From positions 62,001-126,000 of the forward strand of contig JACJNX010000061.1 in assembly GCA_014695255.1 (NCBI GenBank): a stretch of DNA of 64,000 nt, read 5' to 3'. Below, one piece after another: positions 28,496 to 37,718 of the stretch (its first letter is position 1; each line of letters opens with the position of its first letter). The stretch comes from Cyanobacteria bacterium FACHB-63. Its GTDB lineage: Bacteria; Cyanobacteriota; Cyanobacteriia; Leptolyngbyales; Leptolyngbyaceae. The notes beneath the pieces are model-generated. The model did no database searches and was not told where the DNA came from. It saw nothing but the letters and a program-made list of their open reading frames with translations. The translations under genes and the position numbers were made by a program.

Positions 28496-29830
28496 ATGGT
28501 AGATGCAATTTTGGCGCGATCGAAAGAGCTAAAGCAGGCGCTAACAGATTTTGTATACGATGCGGAAGGGGAATTAGCAACGGCTTTTGAGAAGTTTGTC
28601 GCAGAGAAGTTAGCGCAATCGCAGTCAAAAGAGAGTAAGCATCGAGATACGATCGTTGATATATTTCTGACTCATGGACAAGTTGGAACGAAAACGCCGT
28701 TAGAGTTATTCATTGAAAGCAAACCAGAATTGTCAGAGGACGATCGACAATTAATTCTGAACTGGAAGCGTAGTTTTTCAGGATTGTTTGCCATTCAGGA
28801 AATCTTACCCGACGGTTTCAAACTGATCAATTGGCTGACCACGAAACTGTACATTGTGAAGCCGAATGATTCAGAAACACTAGAGGCAATGTCGCGATTA
28901 AAGCTTGGGGAAATGCTCGTCACGCGAATTGCACCTGTTGAGGATTACTGGACAGTCTTTAGCCCGTATGTGCAGTTAGGTAATTTAGGTAAGCCAAAGT
29001 TAGCAGTTGCGATCGGAAATTTTAGACAGAACTATAAATCTGATTTGTACGGCGATGCTCCAGAATTACTCGAAGAAGCCTGGAAATCGGTTGAGCGCTA
29101 TCACCAAGATTTTCTCGACTTTTTTGGCACCGATCAGATGACCTTATCTGGTTATCATCTGGGCAAAAAGATTGCAGAATTTCAGGACTTTCTCACTCAG
29201 CGTCGAATGGATGAAGTAGGACTTGATCCGAATAAATCCCTTGCAGAAATGGCGCAAGAAGCAGGCGTGAGCGATGAAGAACTCACTGAAATGGCGGAAG
29301 CAATGGGACTCGACGAAGAATCGGCAGCAAAAATGATGCAAAACAAAGCAGCCGCAAAAATGGTGACACCCCAAATCGAGTTACCACCCGATTTGAAAAA
29401 AGCAGAAGAGGTAACAATTCTGGCGCATCCACGCTGGGGGCAAATGTTACTGACAACCTACACTCAGTTTGAAGCACTGCTGAAAGCAGAAGATTTGCAG
29501 TCGGTCAAAGGTGCGGATAAATTAGTGCGGAAGTACCTGACCGATGCTGAGGTGAATCCATTTGTGTGGCATCGACTTACAGAACAGTATCCCACTCAGT
29601 TAGAGACTGTGTTGCGATCGTTCCTTCAACGTCCAGATTTTGATCTGAAAACAGACCTCGATCCACTGTTGCAAGAGCATCATAAACCGCTAGAGCCAGA
29701 ACTACCAGACATCGCCAGTGTGCCACTCCATTTGCACAATCTATTTCAGGAAGCCTTGGCAGAAGTGAGCAAAACGAAAGCAAAAGAAAAAGCGGATAAG
29801 AAGCCAACGAAAGGATTCAAACGGAGCTAG
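28496..29830 (+). CDS. Conserved hypothetical protein
   Basis: 444 residues, no signal peptide or membrane segment. The N-terminal half is a globular helical/beta region (for example LNWKRSFSGLFAIQEILPDGFKLINWLTTKLY and DYWTVFSPYVQLGNLGKPKLAVAIGNF). The middle contains short helical repeats (SLAEMAQEAGVSDEELTEMAEAMGLDEESAAKMM), the C-terminal part is helical, and it ends in a Lys-rich tail. The ribosome site GAGGTGA lies just before the ATG. The MFS gene starts 4 bases after its stop, so the two are almost certainly cotranscribed. I do not recognise the family. Confidence 0.8.
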   Translation: MVDAILARSKELKQALTDFVYDAEGELATAFEKFVAEKLAQSQSKESKHRDTIVDIFLTHGQVGTKTPLELFIESKPELSEDDRQLILNWKRSFSGLFAIQEILPDGFKLINWLTTKLYIVKPNDSETLEAMSRLKLGEMLVTRIAPVEDYWTVFSPYVQLGNLGKPKLAVAIGNFRQNYKSDLYGDAPELLEEAWKSVERYHQDFLDFFGTDQMTLSGYHLGKKIAEFQDFLTQRRMDEVGLDPNKSLAEMAQEAGVSDEELTEMAEAMGLDEESAAKMMQNKAAAKMVTPQIELPPDLKKAEEVTILAHPRWGQMLLTTYTQFEALLKAEDLQSVKGADKLVRKYLTDAEVNPFVWHRLTEQYPTQLETVLRSFLQRPDFDLKTDLDPLLQEHHKPLEPELPDIASVPLHLHNLFQEALAEVSKTKAKEKADKKPTKGFKRS

Positions 29831-29833
29831 ATT

Positions 29834-31021
29834 GTGCGATCGAAGCCGCGTTCTCGATTGAACGATCGATTGTGGATTGGTGTCGCTCTAATCTTTTATT
29901 CGTTTGTTGCGATTGGAATTGCAGAAGGCGGATTGGGTGTGATTCTGCCGTCGATTCTCGAAACTTACAGTCTCACGCCTGCAACAGTAACATTTTTGTT
30001 TATTAGTCAGGTGTCAGGGTATGCGATCGCAGCCACAACTAGCAGTTTTCTAACTCATCGATTCGGCTTAGCAAAAACAATTCTGCTCGGCTTAATCTTA
30101 CTGACCAGTGCATTAAGCCTTTATGCTTCCACAACGCACTGGATTGTAATGATTGCGACAGGATCACTGTTAGGATTTGGGATTGGATTGGTTGATGCAG
30201 GCGGTAATACGTTTATTGCACATGAGCAACAGAATCCCAACTTAATGGGATTGCTTCACGCGTTTTATGGAATTGGGGCGCTCTCAGGACCCGCGATCGC
30301 AACCGCATTTCTCACGTTTGGAGTGCATTGGCGGCAGATTTATACTGTGATTGCAGGGATTGTGAGCGTGTCAATTGTAGGAATGCTTTGGGCAGTTCTA
30401 CACCGATATTCCCCCTTACAGCAACGCTTTACAGGTGAGGCGACTGCACGATCGAACTTTGCCGCAGCAATCAAAAATCCGATCGTGCTTGTTTCTGCCT
30501 TGTTGTTACTAATCTATGTGGGAACTGAGGTGTCGATCGGGAACTGGGCATACACTGTTCAACACGTCGGTCGAGGCATTTCAACACAGATTGCAGGATA
30601 CAGCGTGTCGGGCTATTGGGTAGGACTGACGATCGGGCGATTGAGCTTTGGTCAATTGATGAATCGCCTGGGCGCAAATCGCACGATTGTTTATTCGCTT
30701 CTATTGCTGATTGTGGGTTTGCTGATTTGGTGGCAGATACCGAGTGCATGGTTTATCCTGCCCGTTCTAGGGTTTGGGCTGGCAATCATCTTTCCTGCAA
30801 TGATTTGGTTGACACCGCAGCGAGTCGATCGAGCAATGGTTCCTACCGCGATCGGTTTACTTGCCAGTATGGGCAGTGTTGGAGCGGCAACGATTCCTAC
30901 AGGAGTCGGTTGGATTGCAAATCGAGCGGGAATTGGAATCATTCCTGCATTGATGTTGCCGTTAGCGATCGTCATGTTGGGTTTGCACAGTTGGCTGATG
31001 TCCCGTTTGGCTCGACGCTAA
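29834..31021 (+). CDS. Major facilitator superfamily transporter
   Basis: 395 residues with about 12 hydrophobic segments and a cytoplasmic loop in the middle (HRYSPLQQRFTGEATARSN). LLGFGIGLVDAGGNTFIAHEQ and FYGIGALSGPAIATAF resemble sugar/proton or fucose-permease-like MFS proteins. The start is a GTG at 29834, directly after the stop of the upstream unknown gene, suggesting translational coupling. The substrate is not evident. Confidence 0.88.
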   Translation: MRSKPRSRLNDRLWIGVALIFYSFVAIGIAEGGLGVILPSILETYSLTPATVTFLFISQVSGYAIAATTSSFLTHRFGLAKTILLGLILLTSALSLYASTTHWIVMIATGSLLGFGIGLVDAGGNTFIAHEQQNPNLMGLLHAFYGIGALSGPAIATAFLTFGVHWRQIYTVIAGIVSVSIVGMLWAVLHRYSPLQQRFTGEATARSNFAAAIKNPIVLVSALLLLIYVGTEVSIGNWAYTVQHVGRGISTQIAGYSVSGYWVGLTIGRLSFGQLMNRLGANRTIVYSLLLLIVGLLIWWQIPSAWFILPVLGFGLAIIFPAMIWLTPQRVDRAMVPTAIGLLASMGSVGAATIPTGVGWIANRAGIGIIPALMLPLAIVMLGLHSWLMSRLARR

Positions 31022-31038
31022 CACTTTCCTAAAATCGC

Positions 31039-31626
31039 CTACGAGTTCATGTGAAACGGCATTTCCTGATTCAGCCGTTGCACCGACTGATCGATTTGGC
31101 GTTTCTCCTCACAGGCTTGAGCGATCGCCGCAATCACCCGTGCTGTCACCTGCTCTGGAGTTTCATCGGGCATAACCTGAATGTGAATATCCGCTTGGGC
31201 ATAGCGCGATCGGCGTTCATCCGCAAGCTGCGTTAATCGAGCTATGAGATCCTGATTTTGCAGCAAAGGTCGTGTTGTATCTTGGCTGAGTCGTTCCCGC
31301 AACTGTTCTACCGGAACATCGAGCCAGATAATCACCCCATGCTTCAGATAGCTCCAATTTTCCTGCGCCAGCACAATTCCGCCGCCTGTTGCCACGACTC
31401 GCCGCAACCGTGCCGAAACTTCCGCCAAGGTTGCTGTTTCAAGTTGACGAAAAATTGCTTCTCCTGATTCAGCAAAAATCGCACTCACTGTCTGTCCGGT
31501 TGCTTGCTCGATAAACTGATCGACATCGAGAAACTCATAACCGAGCTGTTTTGCCAGCAGTTGTCCGATCGTGGTTTTGCCAACCCCCATCATGCCGACC
31601 AGAAACACACTCACCCCATTTAGCAT
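31039..31626 (-). CDS. aroK: Shikimate kinase
   Basis: Phosphorylates shikimate in the aromatic amino acid pathway. 195 residues, P-loop GMMGVGKT (11-18), shikimate-binding DVDQFIEQATGQTVSAIFAESGE and RVVATGGGIVL, lid region RPLLQ. It begins 2 bases after the stop of the upstream membrane protein and is probably translated from the same mRNA. AroQ of the same pathway is encoded at 52.9 kb. Confidence 0.95.
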   Translation of the reverse strand: MLNGVSVFLVGMMGVGKTTIGQLLAKQLGYEFLDVDQFIEQATGQTVSAIFAESGEAIFRQLETATLAEVSARLRRVVATGGGIVLAQENWSYLKHGVIIWLDVPVEQLRERLSQDTTRPLLQNQDLIARLTQLADERRSRYAQADIHIQVMPDETPEQVTARVIAAIAQACEEKRQIDQSVQRLNQEMPFHMNS

Positions 31627-31628
31627 TA

Positions 31629-32156
31629 CTATTCATCCTCATCTAACTTTCGTACCGGAGGGCGAATCACACGGTAGTCTGCGTCCACAACATCCGGCTT
31701 TTTCGGTTCTGGTGCTTCGCGATAGGTGTAGGAATACGTCGAACCCGATCGCGTGGTTGAGGTGGGTTCCTGTCTGGTTTCAAAGTCTCGATCCGATCGA
31801 TTTTTGGGTTCAGTTGCCCAATCGTCGCCATCGTCGCTAAACCAATCGTCCGCATCAGTAGTGCGGGGTGCCGTGTTACGCGGCGCTTCCGTGTAGGCAA
31901 AGCCGGTTGATTGAGGTCGGACACTTTTACGTTCAGAGCGCCGCGCCGTAAATCCAGTGAGTCCAAACAGTGTCGTAATAATCAGTGTTGTCGCAGCCCC
32001 TAGCACGATCGCACCGACGATCCAGACGGGCAACGGCAAACTAGGCGACGAAACACCGAGGAATACAAGCGACATCGACACGCCCCAATTCGAGAGCGCG
32101 AAGATTACACCAAACCCAACGATCGCAATAATCAGAACAAGACGCAGAAGAGCCAT
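31629..32156 (-). CDS. LapA-like two-TM membrane protein
   Basis: 175 residues. Two N-terminal hydrophobic segments (residues ~5-27 and ~42-68, LLRLVLIIAIVGFGVIFALSNW and WIVGAIVLGAATTLIITTLFGL) resemble the LapA/DUF1049 hairpin, followed by a hydrophilic, Ser/Thr/Arg/Asp-rich cytoplasmic tail ending in DYRVIRPPVRKLDEDE. The role is unknown; it leads the operon with aroK. Confidence 0.75.
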   Translation of the reverse strand: MALLRLVLIIAIVGFGVIFALSNWGVSMSLVFLGVSSPSLPLPVWIVGAIVLGAATTLIITTLFGLTGFTARRSERKSVRPQSTGFAYTEAPRNTAPRTTDADDWFSDDGDDWATEPKNRSDRDFETRQEPTSTTRSGSTYSYTYREAPEPKKPDVVDADYRVIRPPVRKLDEDE

Positions 32157-32460
32157 GATAAATCACCCGATCGGGTACGTTCCTTCAGCTTAGCGTATTG
32201 CTCAACCGCATAGACAAGCAACGTTACTTCCATACCGCCTGATCGTTGCAATTTATTAACCCTTGGATTTCTCAGCCTTCAGACAGTCGAGAGCTAAGAA
32301 CATCGCCCAGTAGTGTATCTCTAGCTAGGGATTTAAACGACTCATAACTCCCGCTTCTCAGGACTTGAGCTTCAGCTTTAGTGATTTTTGAGCTTCAGTG
32401 TTTTGGCTTCGTAGCGATGCGAGGTCTGCATCTATAAATATTGATAGTGAGGAATGACGA
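32157..32460. other. Intergenic region upstream of the SLH porin
   Basis: A 304-base spacer between divergent genes. I see no coding frame of note. AT-rich sequence near 32430 (TATAAATATTG) could hold a -10 element for the porin, and GAGGAATGACGA immediately precedes its ATG. Nothing else stands out. Confidence 0.4.
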
Positions 32461-34074
32461 ATGAAATTCGCTTCATTTACCTGTTTGGCGACGATCGCGG
32501 CAAGCTCTGTACTGCTTGCACCTTTGAGCGCTCGTGCGGTTGAACCTGAAATTGTTCCTGCAAATCCACAAATTCAAAATAGTTTAGATCAAGTCACTTC
32601 TGTCTCACAGCTTTCGGATGTGCGCCCGACCGATTGGGCATTTCAGGCACTTCAATCTTTAGTAGAACGATATGGATGTATTGCTGGGTATCCCGATCGT
32701 ACCTATCGCGGCAATCGGGCATTAACCCGCTTTGAGTTTGCAGCCGGATTGAATGCTTGTCTCAATCGAGTCAATGAACTGATTGCCGCTTCTACGGCTG
32801 ATTTAGTTAAAAAAGAAGACCTTGCCACACTGCAAAAATTACAAGAACAATTTGCGGTAGAGCTTGCAACCATTCGGGGACGTGTGGATGCTTTGGAGGC
32901 TCGCACAACGACTTTAGAACGGCAGCAATTCTCAGTCACAACGAAGCTGCAAGGTGAAGCGATCGTCGCTGCAATCAGTGTCTTGGCAGGCGATAATGCG
33001 ATTACGAGTACCAGAGCTGAACGCAATCCCACGCTATCTTATCGGGTGCGATTAAACCTTAATACCAGCTTTACGGGTCGAGATTTGCTCACAACTCGAC
33101 TTCAAGCGAACAATGTGATCCCGCTTGGTCAAACCGCCCAAGACCCAACTAGCCCGACAGGAATTCGCGGTTTAGGCGTGTTAGGCACGAATATGGGACG
33201 GGTTGAGTTTGATGGAGATAGCGGCGGACAGGTTGGACTTGCACTGCTGCGCTATCGATTTCCTTTGGGCGACAATACCGATGCGTTTCTTGCAGGGACA
33301 GGAAACGGATTTGTTGATTTAGATGCGTCGTCTCAGCTTAATCCTTATTTTGACGGGGGTGCTGTTTCTCTGTTTGGGCTGCGGAATCCTATTTATAACT
33401 ATTCGTTTGGTGCAGGGTTTGGGATTCGGCATCGGATTGGAACGGCGGCTGAGGTGAATTTAGGTTATCTCGTGCCAAATGCTGCCAATCCAGCAAATAA
33501 GAGTGGTTTATTCAATGGTCAATATGGAGCTTTAGCGCAAGTTATCTTGAACCTGAGTCCGAGTTCTCGCATTGGTTTTACTTACATTAATGCGTATGCT
33601 CCGTTTGGGGCAGATCTTCAACCGGATGATCCGTTTAACCTCAGTGCGACGGGTAGTAATTTAGCCAATAGTAACTTCGGCGGCCCCGTTAGCATTAATG
33701 CATATGGGATTTCTGGAACCTTCCAGGTTTCTCCGAAGTTTGCGCTGGGCGGTTGGGTTGGCTATGCGAATCATAACTACATCGGGCAAGGTAGAGGGGA
33801 TGTCTGGAACTGGGCGGTGACGCTGGCGTTTCCTGATTTGTTTAAGAAGGGTAATTTGGGCGGATTGTTTGTGGGACAAGAGCCGAAATTAACGCGCAGT
33901 GATCTAGGGTTTCGCGATCGCAATAACTCCTTGCACTTAGAAGCGTTTTATCGCCATCGCATCAATGACAACATTTCAATTACACCGGGAGTCATTTGGA
34001 TTACGAATCCTGACTTCAATACCAACAACGAAGACGTTGTGGTGGGTGTGATTCGGACGGTGTTCTCGTTCTAG
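32461..34074 (+). CDS. SLH-domain outer-membrane porin (iron-uptake/OprB type)
   Basis: 537 residues. Signal peptide (MKFASFTCLATIAASSVLLAPLSARA), one SLH domain (~55-105, VSQLSDVRPTDWAFQALQSLVERYGCIAGYPDRTYRG...LTRFEFAAGLNACL), a short coiled coil (~125-155), and a C-terminal beta-barrel of the OprB/Som type ending in a Phe (VVVGVIRTVFSF). Cyanobacterial Som porins tether the outer membrane to the peptidoglycan through the SLH domain and pass inorganic ions. A good ribosome site lies before the ATG. Confidence 0.93.
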   Translation: MKFASFTCLATIAASSVLLAPLSARAVEPEIVPANPQIQNSLDQVTSVSQLSDVRPTDWAFQALQSLVERYGCIAGYPDRTYRGNRALTRFEFAAGLNACLNRVNELIAASTADLVKKEDLATLQKLQEQFAVELATIRGRVDALEARTTTLERQQFSVTTKLQGEAIVAAISVLAGDNAITSTRAERNPTLSYRVRLNLNTSFTGRDLLTTRLQANNVIPLGQTAQDPTSPTGIRGLGVLGTNMGRVEFDGDSGGQVGLALLRYRFPLGDNTDAFLAGTGNGFVDLDASSQLNPYFDGGAVSLFGLRNPIYNYSFGAGFGIRHRIGTAAEVNLGYLVPNAANPANKSGLFNGQYGALAQVILNLSPSSRIGFTYINAYAPFGADLQPDDPFNLSATGSNLANSNFGGPVSINAYGISGTFQVSPKFALGGWVGYANHNYIGQGRGDVWNWAVTLAFPDLFKKGNLGGLFVGQEPKLTRSDLGFRDRNNSLHLEAFYRHRINDNISITPGVIWITNPDFNTNNEDVVVGVIRTVFSF

Positions 34075-34151
34075 CAGGCTGAAGGCTCTGAGCAGTTGAG
34101 AAACGTCAGCAAGGTCGCTAAGGTGAATGGAATCAGTATGAACTTTTTCTT

Positions 34152-36227
34152 ATGCCAAATCGTTTAATTCAAGCTCAGAGTCTTTATTTGCGGAAGCACG
34201 CTCATAATCCGATCGAGTGGTGGGCGTGGGGCGATGACGCGATCGAGCAAGCCCGCCGCGACAATAAGATTATCTTTTTATCAATCGGTTACTCCTCTTG
34301 TCACTGGTGTACGGTGATGGAAGGAGAAGCATTTTCTGATCTGACGATCGCGCAGTATCTCAATCAGAACTATCTGCCGATTAAAGTCGATCGTGAGGAA
34401 CGTCCGGATATTGATAGCATTTATATGCAGGCGCTTCAGATGATGACGGGGCAAGGGGGCTGGCCTTTAAACATCTTTTTGACACCGGATGATCTTGCGC
34501 CGTTTTATGGTGGAACTTACTTTCCAATTGATGCAAAGTACGGCAAGCCTGGATTTCTTCATGTATTGCAGACTTTGCGGCGATTGTATGATGACGATCG
34601 TGCTCGGTTGGATGCGGTGAAAGCTGAGATTTTAACGAACTTACAAAACTCGGTGCTGCTTCCGACTCAAACACTCAGCGACGCATTGTTAAAAGAGGGG
34701 TTGGAATACAGTACCGGAATTCTGACAGCCCAGATGCCAGGAACGCGATTTCCGATGATTCCCTACGCAGATGCGGCGCTTCATGCAGTGCGGTTTGGGT
34801 TTGAGCGATACAATGCCCGTGAAGCAACCACACAGCGTGGTTTGGATCTTGCCTTGGGTGGCATCTTTGATCAGGTTGCAGGGGGCTTTCATCGCTATAC
34901 GGTTGATCCGACTTGGACAGTGCCGCACTTTGAAAAGATGCTGTATGACAATGGGCAAATTGTCGAGTATCTAGCAAATCTCTGGGCATCGGGAGTACAA
35001 GAGCCAGCGTTTGAAAGAGTGATCGTTAAAACCGTTCAATGGCTCAAACGCGAGATGACTGCACCTGAAGGCTATTTTTATGCAGCACAGGATGCAGATA
35101 GCTTTGTCACGCCTGAAGATGCAGAACCCGAAGAAGGGGCGTTTTATGTTTGGAGCTATGACGAATTGCAGCGATCGCTCTCTTCTGAAGAATTAACCGT
35201 ACTTTCAGAACAATTCACGATCGAGCCTAGAGGCAATTTTGAAGGAAAAATCGTACTTCAGCGTAAGCATTCCGGTAGACTTTCGGAGACTGTAGAGACT
35301 GCATTAGATAAGTTATTTGAACTCCGATATGGTGCTTGTATCGGTGAAACTTTTCCGCCTGCGCGAGATGCTGAAGAAGCTAAATTGATTGCTTGGTCAG
35401 GTCGAATTCCAGCCGTTACCGATACGAAAATGATTGCTGCTTGGAATAGCTTGATGATTTCGGGATTGGCTCGATCGTATGCAGTCTTTCGAGATTTAGA
35501 AGCTCTAGAATTAGCCAGTCAAGCTGCAACATTTATTCTGCAAAATCAATGGATCAATCAGCGCTTTCATCGTATTAACTACAACGGAGCAGTTGAAGTT
35601 CTCGCGCAGTCCGAAGATTTTGCATTGTTCATCAAAGCATTGTTAGATTTGCATCAAGTCACCCGCAGCATTCAATCTGATGCCCCAGAGAGTCAAATTG
35701 ATTGGTTATCTGAAGCTGTCCGGATTCAAGCTGAGTTTGATCAGTATCTTTGGAGTGATGGATTAAGTGGCTATTACAACACCGCTAAAGATGCAAGTCG
35801 GGACTTATTGATTCGAGAAAGAAGCTATGTAGATAGTGCAACACCCTCCGCAAATGGAATTGCGATCGCAAACTTAGTTCGTCTATCTTTGCTAACTGAG
35901 AATTTAGACTACTTCGATCGTGCCGAGCAAACCTTACAAGCTTTTGCCAGTGTGATGGAACAATCGCCCTCTGCTTGTCCAACCTTGTTTACTGCACTCG
36001 ACTGGTTCCGCAATCAAACCTTAATTCGGAGTACAGTCGATCGAATTGCAGCCTTAGAGACTCAGTATCTACCCACAACTACATTTAGGGTGATGGACAC
36101 CTTACCGGAGGATGCGATCGCACTTGTGTGTCAGGGTTTAAGCTGCAAAGAACCTGCTCGGACTCAGGAACAGTTCATTCAGCAAATCCAGCAAAGCCAA
36201 ACTAGATCCTCTACCGCAGTGGGATAA
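34152..36227 (+). CDS. DUF255/YyaL-type thioredoxin-fold protein
   Basis: 691 residues. The N-terminal thioredoxin-like domain has YSSCHWCTVMEGEAFSD with a CxxC (C50/C53), followed by REERPDIDSIYMQALQMMTGQGGWPLNIFLTPD; the rest is an (alpha/alpha) six-hairpin-like region (FDQVAGGFHRYTVDPTWTVPHFEKMLYDNGQ). This is the SPATA20/YyaL family, whose substrate is unknown. Its 3' end overlaps the convergent small exported gene by 17 bases. Confidence 0.93.
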   Translation: MPNRLIQAQSLYLRKHAHNPIEWWAWGDDAIEQARRDNKIIFLSIGYSSCHWCTVMEGEAFSDLTIAQYLNQNYLPIKVDREERPDIDSIYMQALQMMTGQGGWPLNIFLTPDDLAPFYGGTYFPIDAKYGKPGFLHVLQTLRRLYDDDRARLDAVKAEILTNLQNSVLLPTQTLSDALLKEGLEYSTGILTAQMPGTRFPMIPYADAALHAVRFGFERYNAREATTQRGLDLALGGIFDQVAGGFHRYTVDPTWTVPHFEKMLYDNGQIVEYLANLWASGVQEPAFERVIVKTVQWLKREMTAPEGYFYAAQDADSFVTPEDAEPEEGAFYVWSYDELQRSLSSEELTVLSEQFTIEPRGNFEGKIVLQRKHSGRLSETVETALDKLFELRYGACIGETFPPARDAEEAKLIAWSGRIPAVTDTKMIAAWNSLMISGLARSYAVFRDLEALELASQAATFILQNQWINQRFHRINYNGAVEVLAQSEDFALFIKALLDLHQVTRSIQSDAPESQIDWLSEAVRIQAEFDQYLWSDGLSGYYNTAKDASRDLLIRERSYVDSATPSANGIAIANLVRLSLLTENLDYFDRAEQTLQAFASVMEQSPSACPTLFTALDWFRNQTLIRSTVDRIAALETQYLPTTTFRVMDTLPEDAIALVCQGLSCKEPARTQEQFIQQIQQSQTRSSTAVG

Positions 36228-36516
36228 ACGGAAAGACAGTTTTGATGAATCTCCGCAGGCGCAGAAGTCCGATCGTTCTTCTCACTTGCGGCGAAACCTG
36301 ATCGCGTGGATTCACAGGCTGACCTTCTTGCAGTTGAGCTTGCAGCGTGGCATATTCCGCTGCATTTAAGGGCTTGTTATCAATCGGCGATCGTGCTTCT
36401 GTGATAATTTCTGTCCGTGCTACTTCTTCGGGCTGGTCTTCCGGGGGTGGAAGCGCGATTGCAGGTACAGCAACAGTCAGAGCGAGAAAGGCAATAAACG
36501 GAGATTTCCAGGTCAT
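36211..36516 (-). CDS. Small exported hypothetical protein
   Basis: 101 residues with a signal peptide (MTWKSPFIAFLALTVAVPAIA). The mature part is acidic then basic, with DNKPLNAAEYATLQAQLQEG and a conserved-looking C-terminus LLRLRRFIKTVFPFIPLR. Its ATG overlaps the stop of rsmD (ATGA), so it is translationally coupled to rsmD and hisH. No function is recognised. Confidence 0.75.
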   Translation of the reverse strand: MTWKSPFIAFLALTVAVPAIALPPPEDQPEEVARTEIITEARSPIDNKPLNAAEYATLQAQLQEGQPVNPRDQVSPQVRRTIGLLRLRRFIKTVFPFIPLR

Positions 36517-37046
36517 GGTGTTTGATAGAACGTGAGTGCAGTGTTACCGTATCGCTTTTGGCGAACAATCGTTAACGGAATGTCAAAGGTAGCACCCGGA
36601 CGATGTTCAGCGGCAAGTTCACCGTCTGGAGCAAGTAAATCGAGTGTTGCGATCGCACTTAGTACCGGAACATACAATTGACTATCGTAGGGCGGATCGA
36701 AATAGATGAGATCGAACTGTTGCCCGGATAAATTAGCTAACCGTTTGACCACATCTCCACGCAACACTTGATAAGACTGATCCGATTGAGCGACTTGTTT
36801 CCAGTTTTGCTCAATGATCCGACAAGCGGGTGCAGATTGTTCAATGCCAATGACCCGTGACGCTCCTCGACATAAAGCTTCGGCTGCCATTGATCCGCTT
36901 CCTGTGCAAAGGTCTAGCCAGCGACACTGTTCGATCGACCCTTGCCAGATGTTAAACACGGCTTCGCGCACTCGTGCTAAAGTCGGGCGCGTCTCTTGAC
37001 CTGGAAGCGTTTTCAGGGGTCGATTGCCGTAGATTCGTAGGCTCAT
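36513..37046 (-). CDS. rsmD: 16S rRNA (guanine-N2)-methyltransferase RsmD
   Basis: 177 residues. Methylates G966 of 16S rRNA. The SAM-binding motif is WLDLCTGSGSMAAEAL (~43-58), the catalytic motif DPPY is at 117-120, and RIYGNRPLKTLPGQETRPTLARVREAVFNI is the typical N-terminus. It is joined by ATGA overlaps to hisH upstream and the small exported gene downstream. Confidence 0.94.
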   Translation of the reverse strand: MSLRIYGNRPLKTLPGQETRPTLARVREAVFNIWQGSIEQCRWLDLCTGSGSMAAEALCRGASRVIGIEQSAPACRIIEQNWKQVAQSDQSYQVLRGDVVKRLANLSGQQFDLIYFDPPYDSQLYVPVLSAIATLDLLAPDGELAAEHRPGATFDIPLTIVRQKRYGNTALTFYQTP

Positions 37047-37684
37047 AACTTTAGTAGCTGACGTTGATTTACCAACTGCACAAAGTTCGATAAAAGCTGC
37101 AATCCAGCCGTGGAGGATTTTTCTGGGTGGAATTGAACAGCCATTAAATTCTCACGAGCGATCGCGGCTGTAACGGTCTGTGTTCCGTGTGTGATGGTTG
37201 CTGCACGAACGCTAGGATTGCTCGGTTCAACATAGTAAGAATGCACAAAATACACCCAAGGATCTGCGCCTAAGTTCTGCCACAGCGAACAATCCGGCTG
37301 TGTGAATTGAAGCTGATTCCAGCCCATGTGCGGAATGGTTAATCCAGGTTCAGGCTTGAAGCGTTTAACAGTTCCAGGAACAATGCCTAATCCAGGTTCT
37401 TTGCCTTCTTCGCTCGATTCAAACAGAATTTGCAATCCTAAACAAATGCCTAGAAAGGGTTTGCCGCTGTCGATCGCATCTTTGATCGGTTGTACGAGAT
37501 CTCGCGATCGCAGATGCTGAACTGCTGGATCAAAAGAACCGACACCGGGAAGCACCACCGCATCGGCTTGCTCAATTTCTTTTGCAGAATCCGTAATCAG
37601 CGTGGTTGCGCCTGCGTTGTCTAATCCTTTGCAAGCAGAGTGCAAATTCCCCATGTCATAATCGACAACAGCGATCGTCGGCAT
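37043..37684 (-). CDS. hisH: Imidazole glycerol phosphate synthase glutaminase subunit
   Basis: 213 residues. A class I glutaminase that supplies ammonia to HisF in histidine synthesis. The nucleophile C81 is in GICLGLQILFESSEEG, the His-Glu pair in VQFHPEKS, and the N-terminal AVVDYDMGNLHSACKGL is characteristic. Its stop overlaps the rsmD start (ATGA). No other his gene is adjacent. Confidence 0.97.
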   Translation of the reverse strand: MPTIAVVDYDMGNLHSACKGLDNAGATTLITDSAKEIEQADAVVLPGVGSFDPAVQHLRSRDLVQPIKDAIDSGKPFLGICLGLQILFESSEEGKEPGLGIVPGTVKRFKPEPGLTIPHMGWNQLQFTQPDCSLWQNLGADPWVYFVHSYYVEPSNPSVRAATITHGTQTVTAAIARENLMAVQFHPEKSSTAGLQLLSNFVQLVNQRQLLKL

Positions 37685-37718
37685 CTCTCAATCCTCTAGT
37701 CTGGTTTCTAAATTCTAG

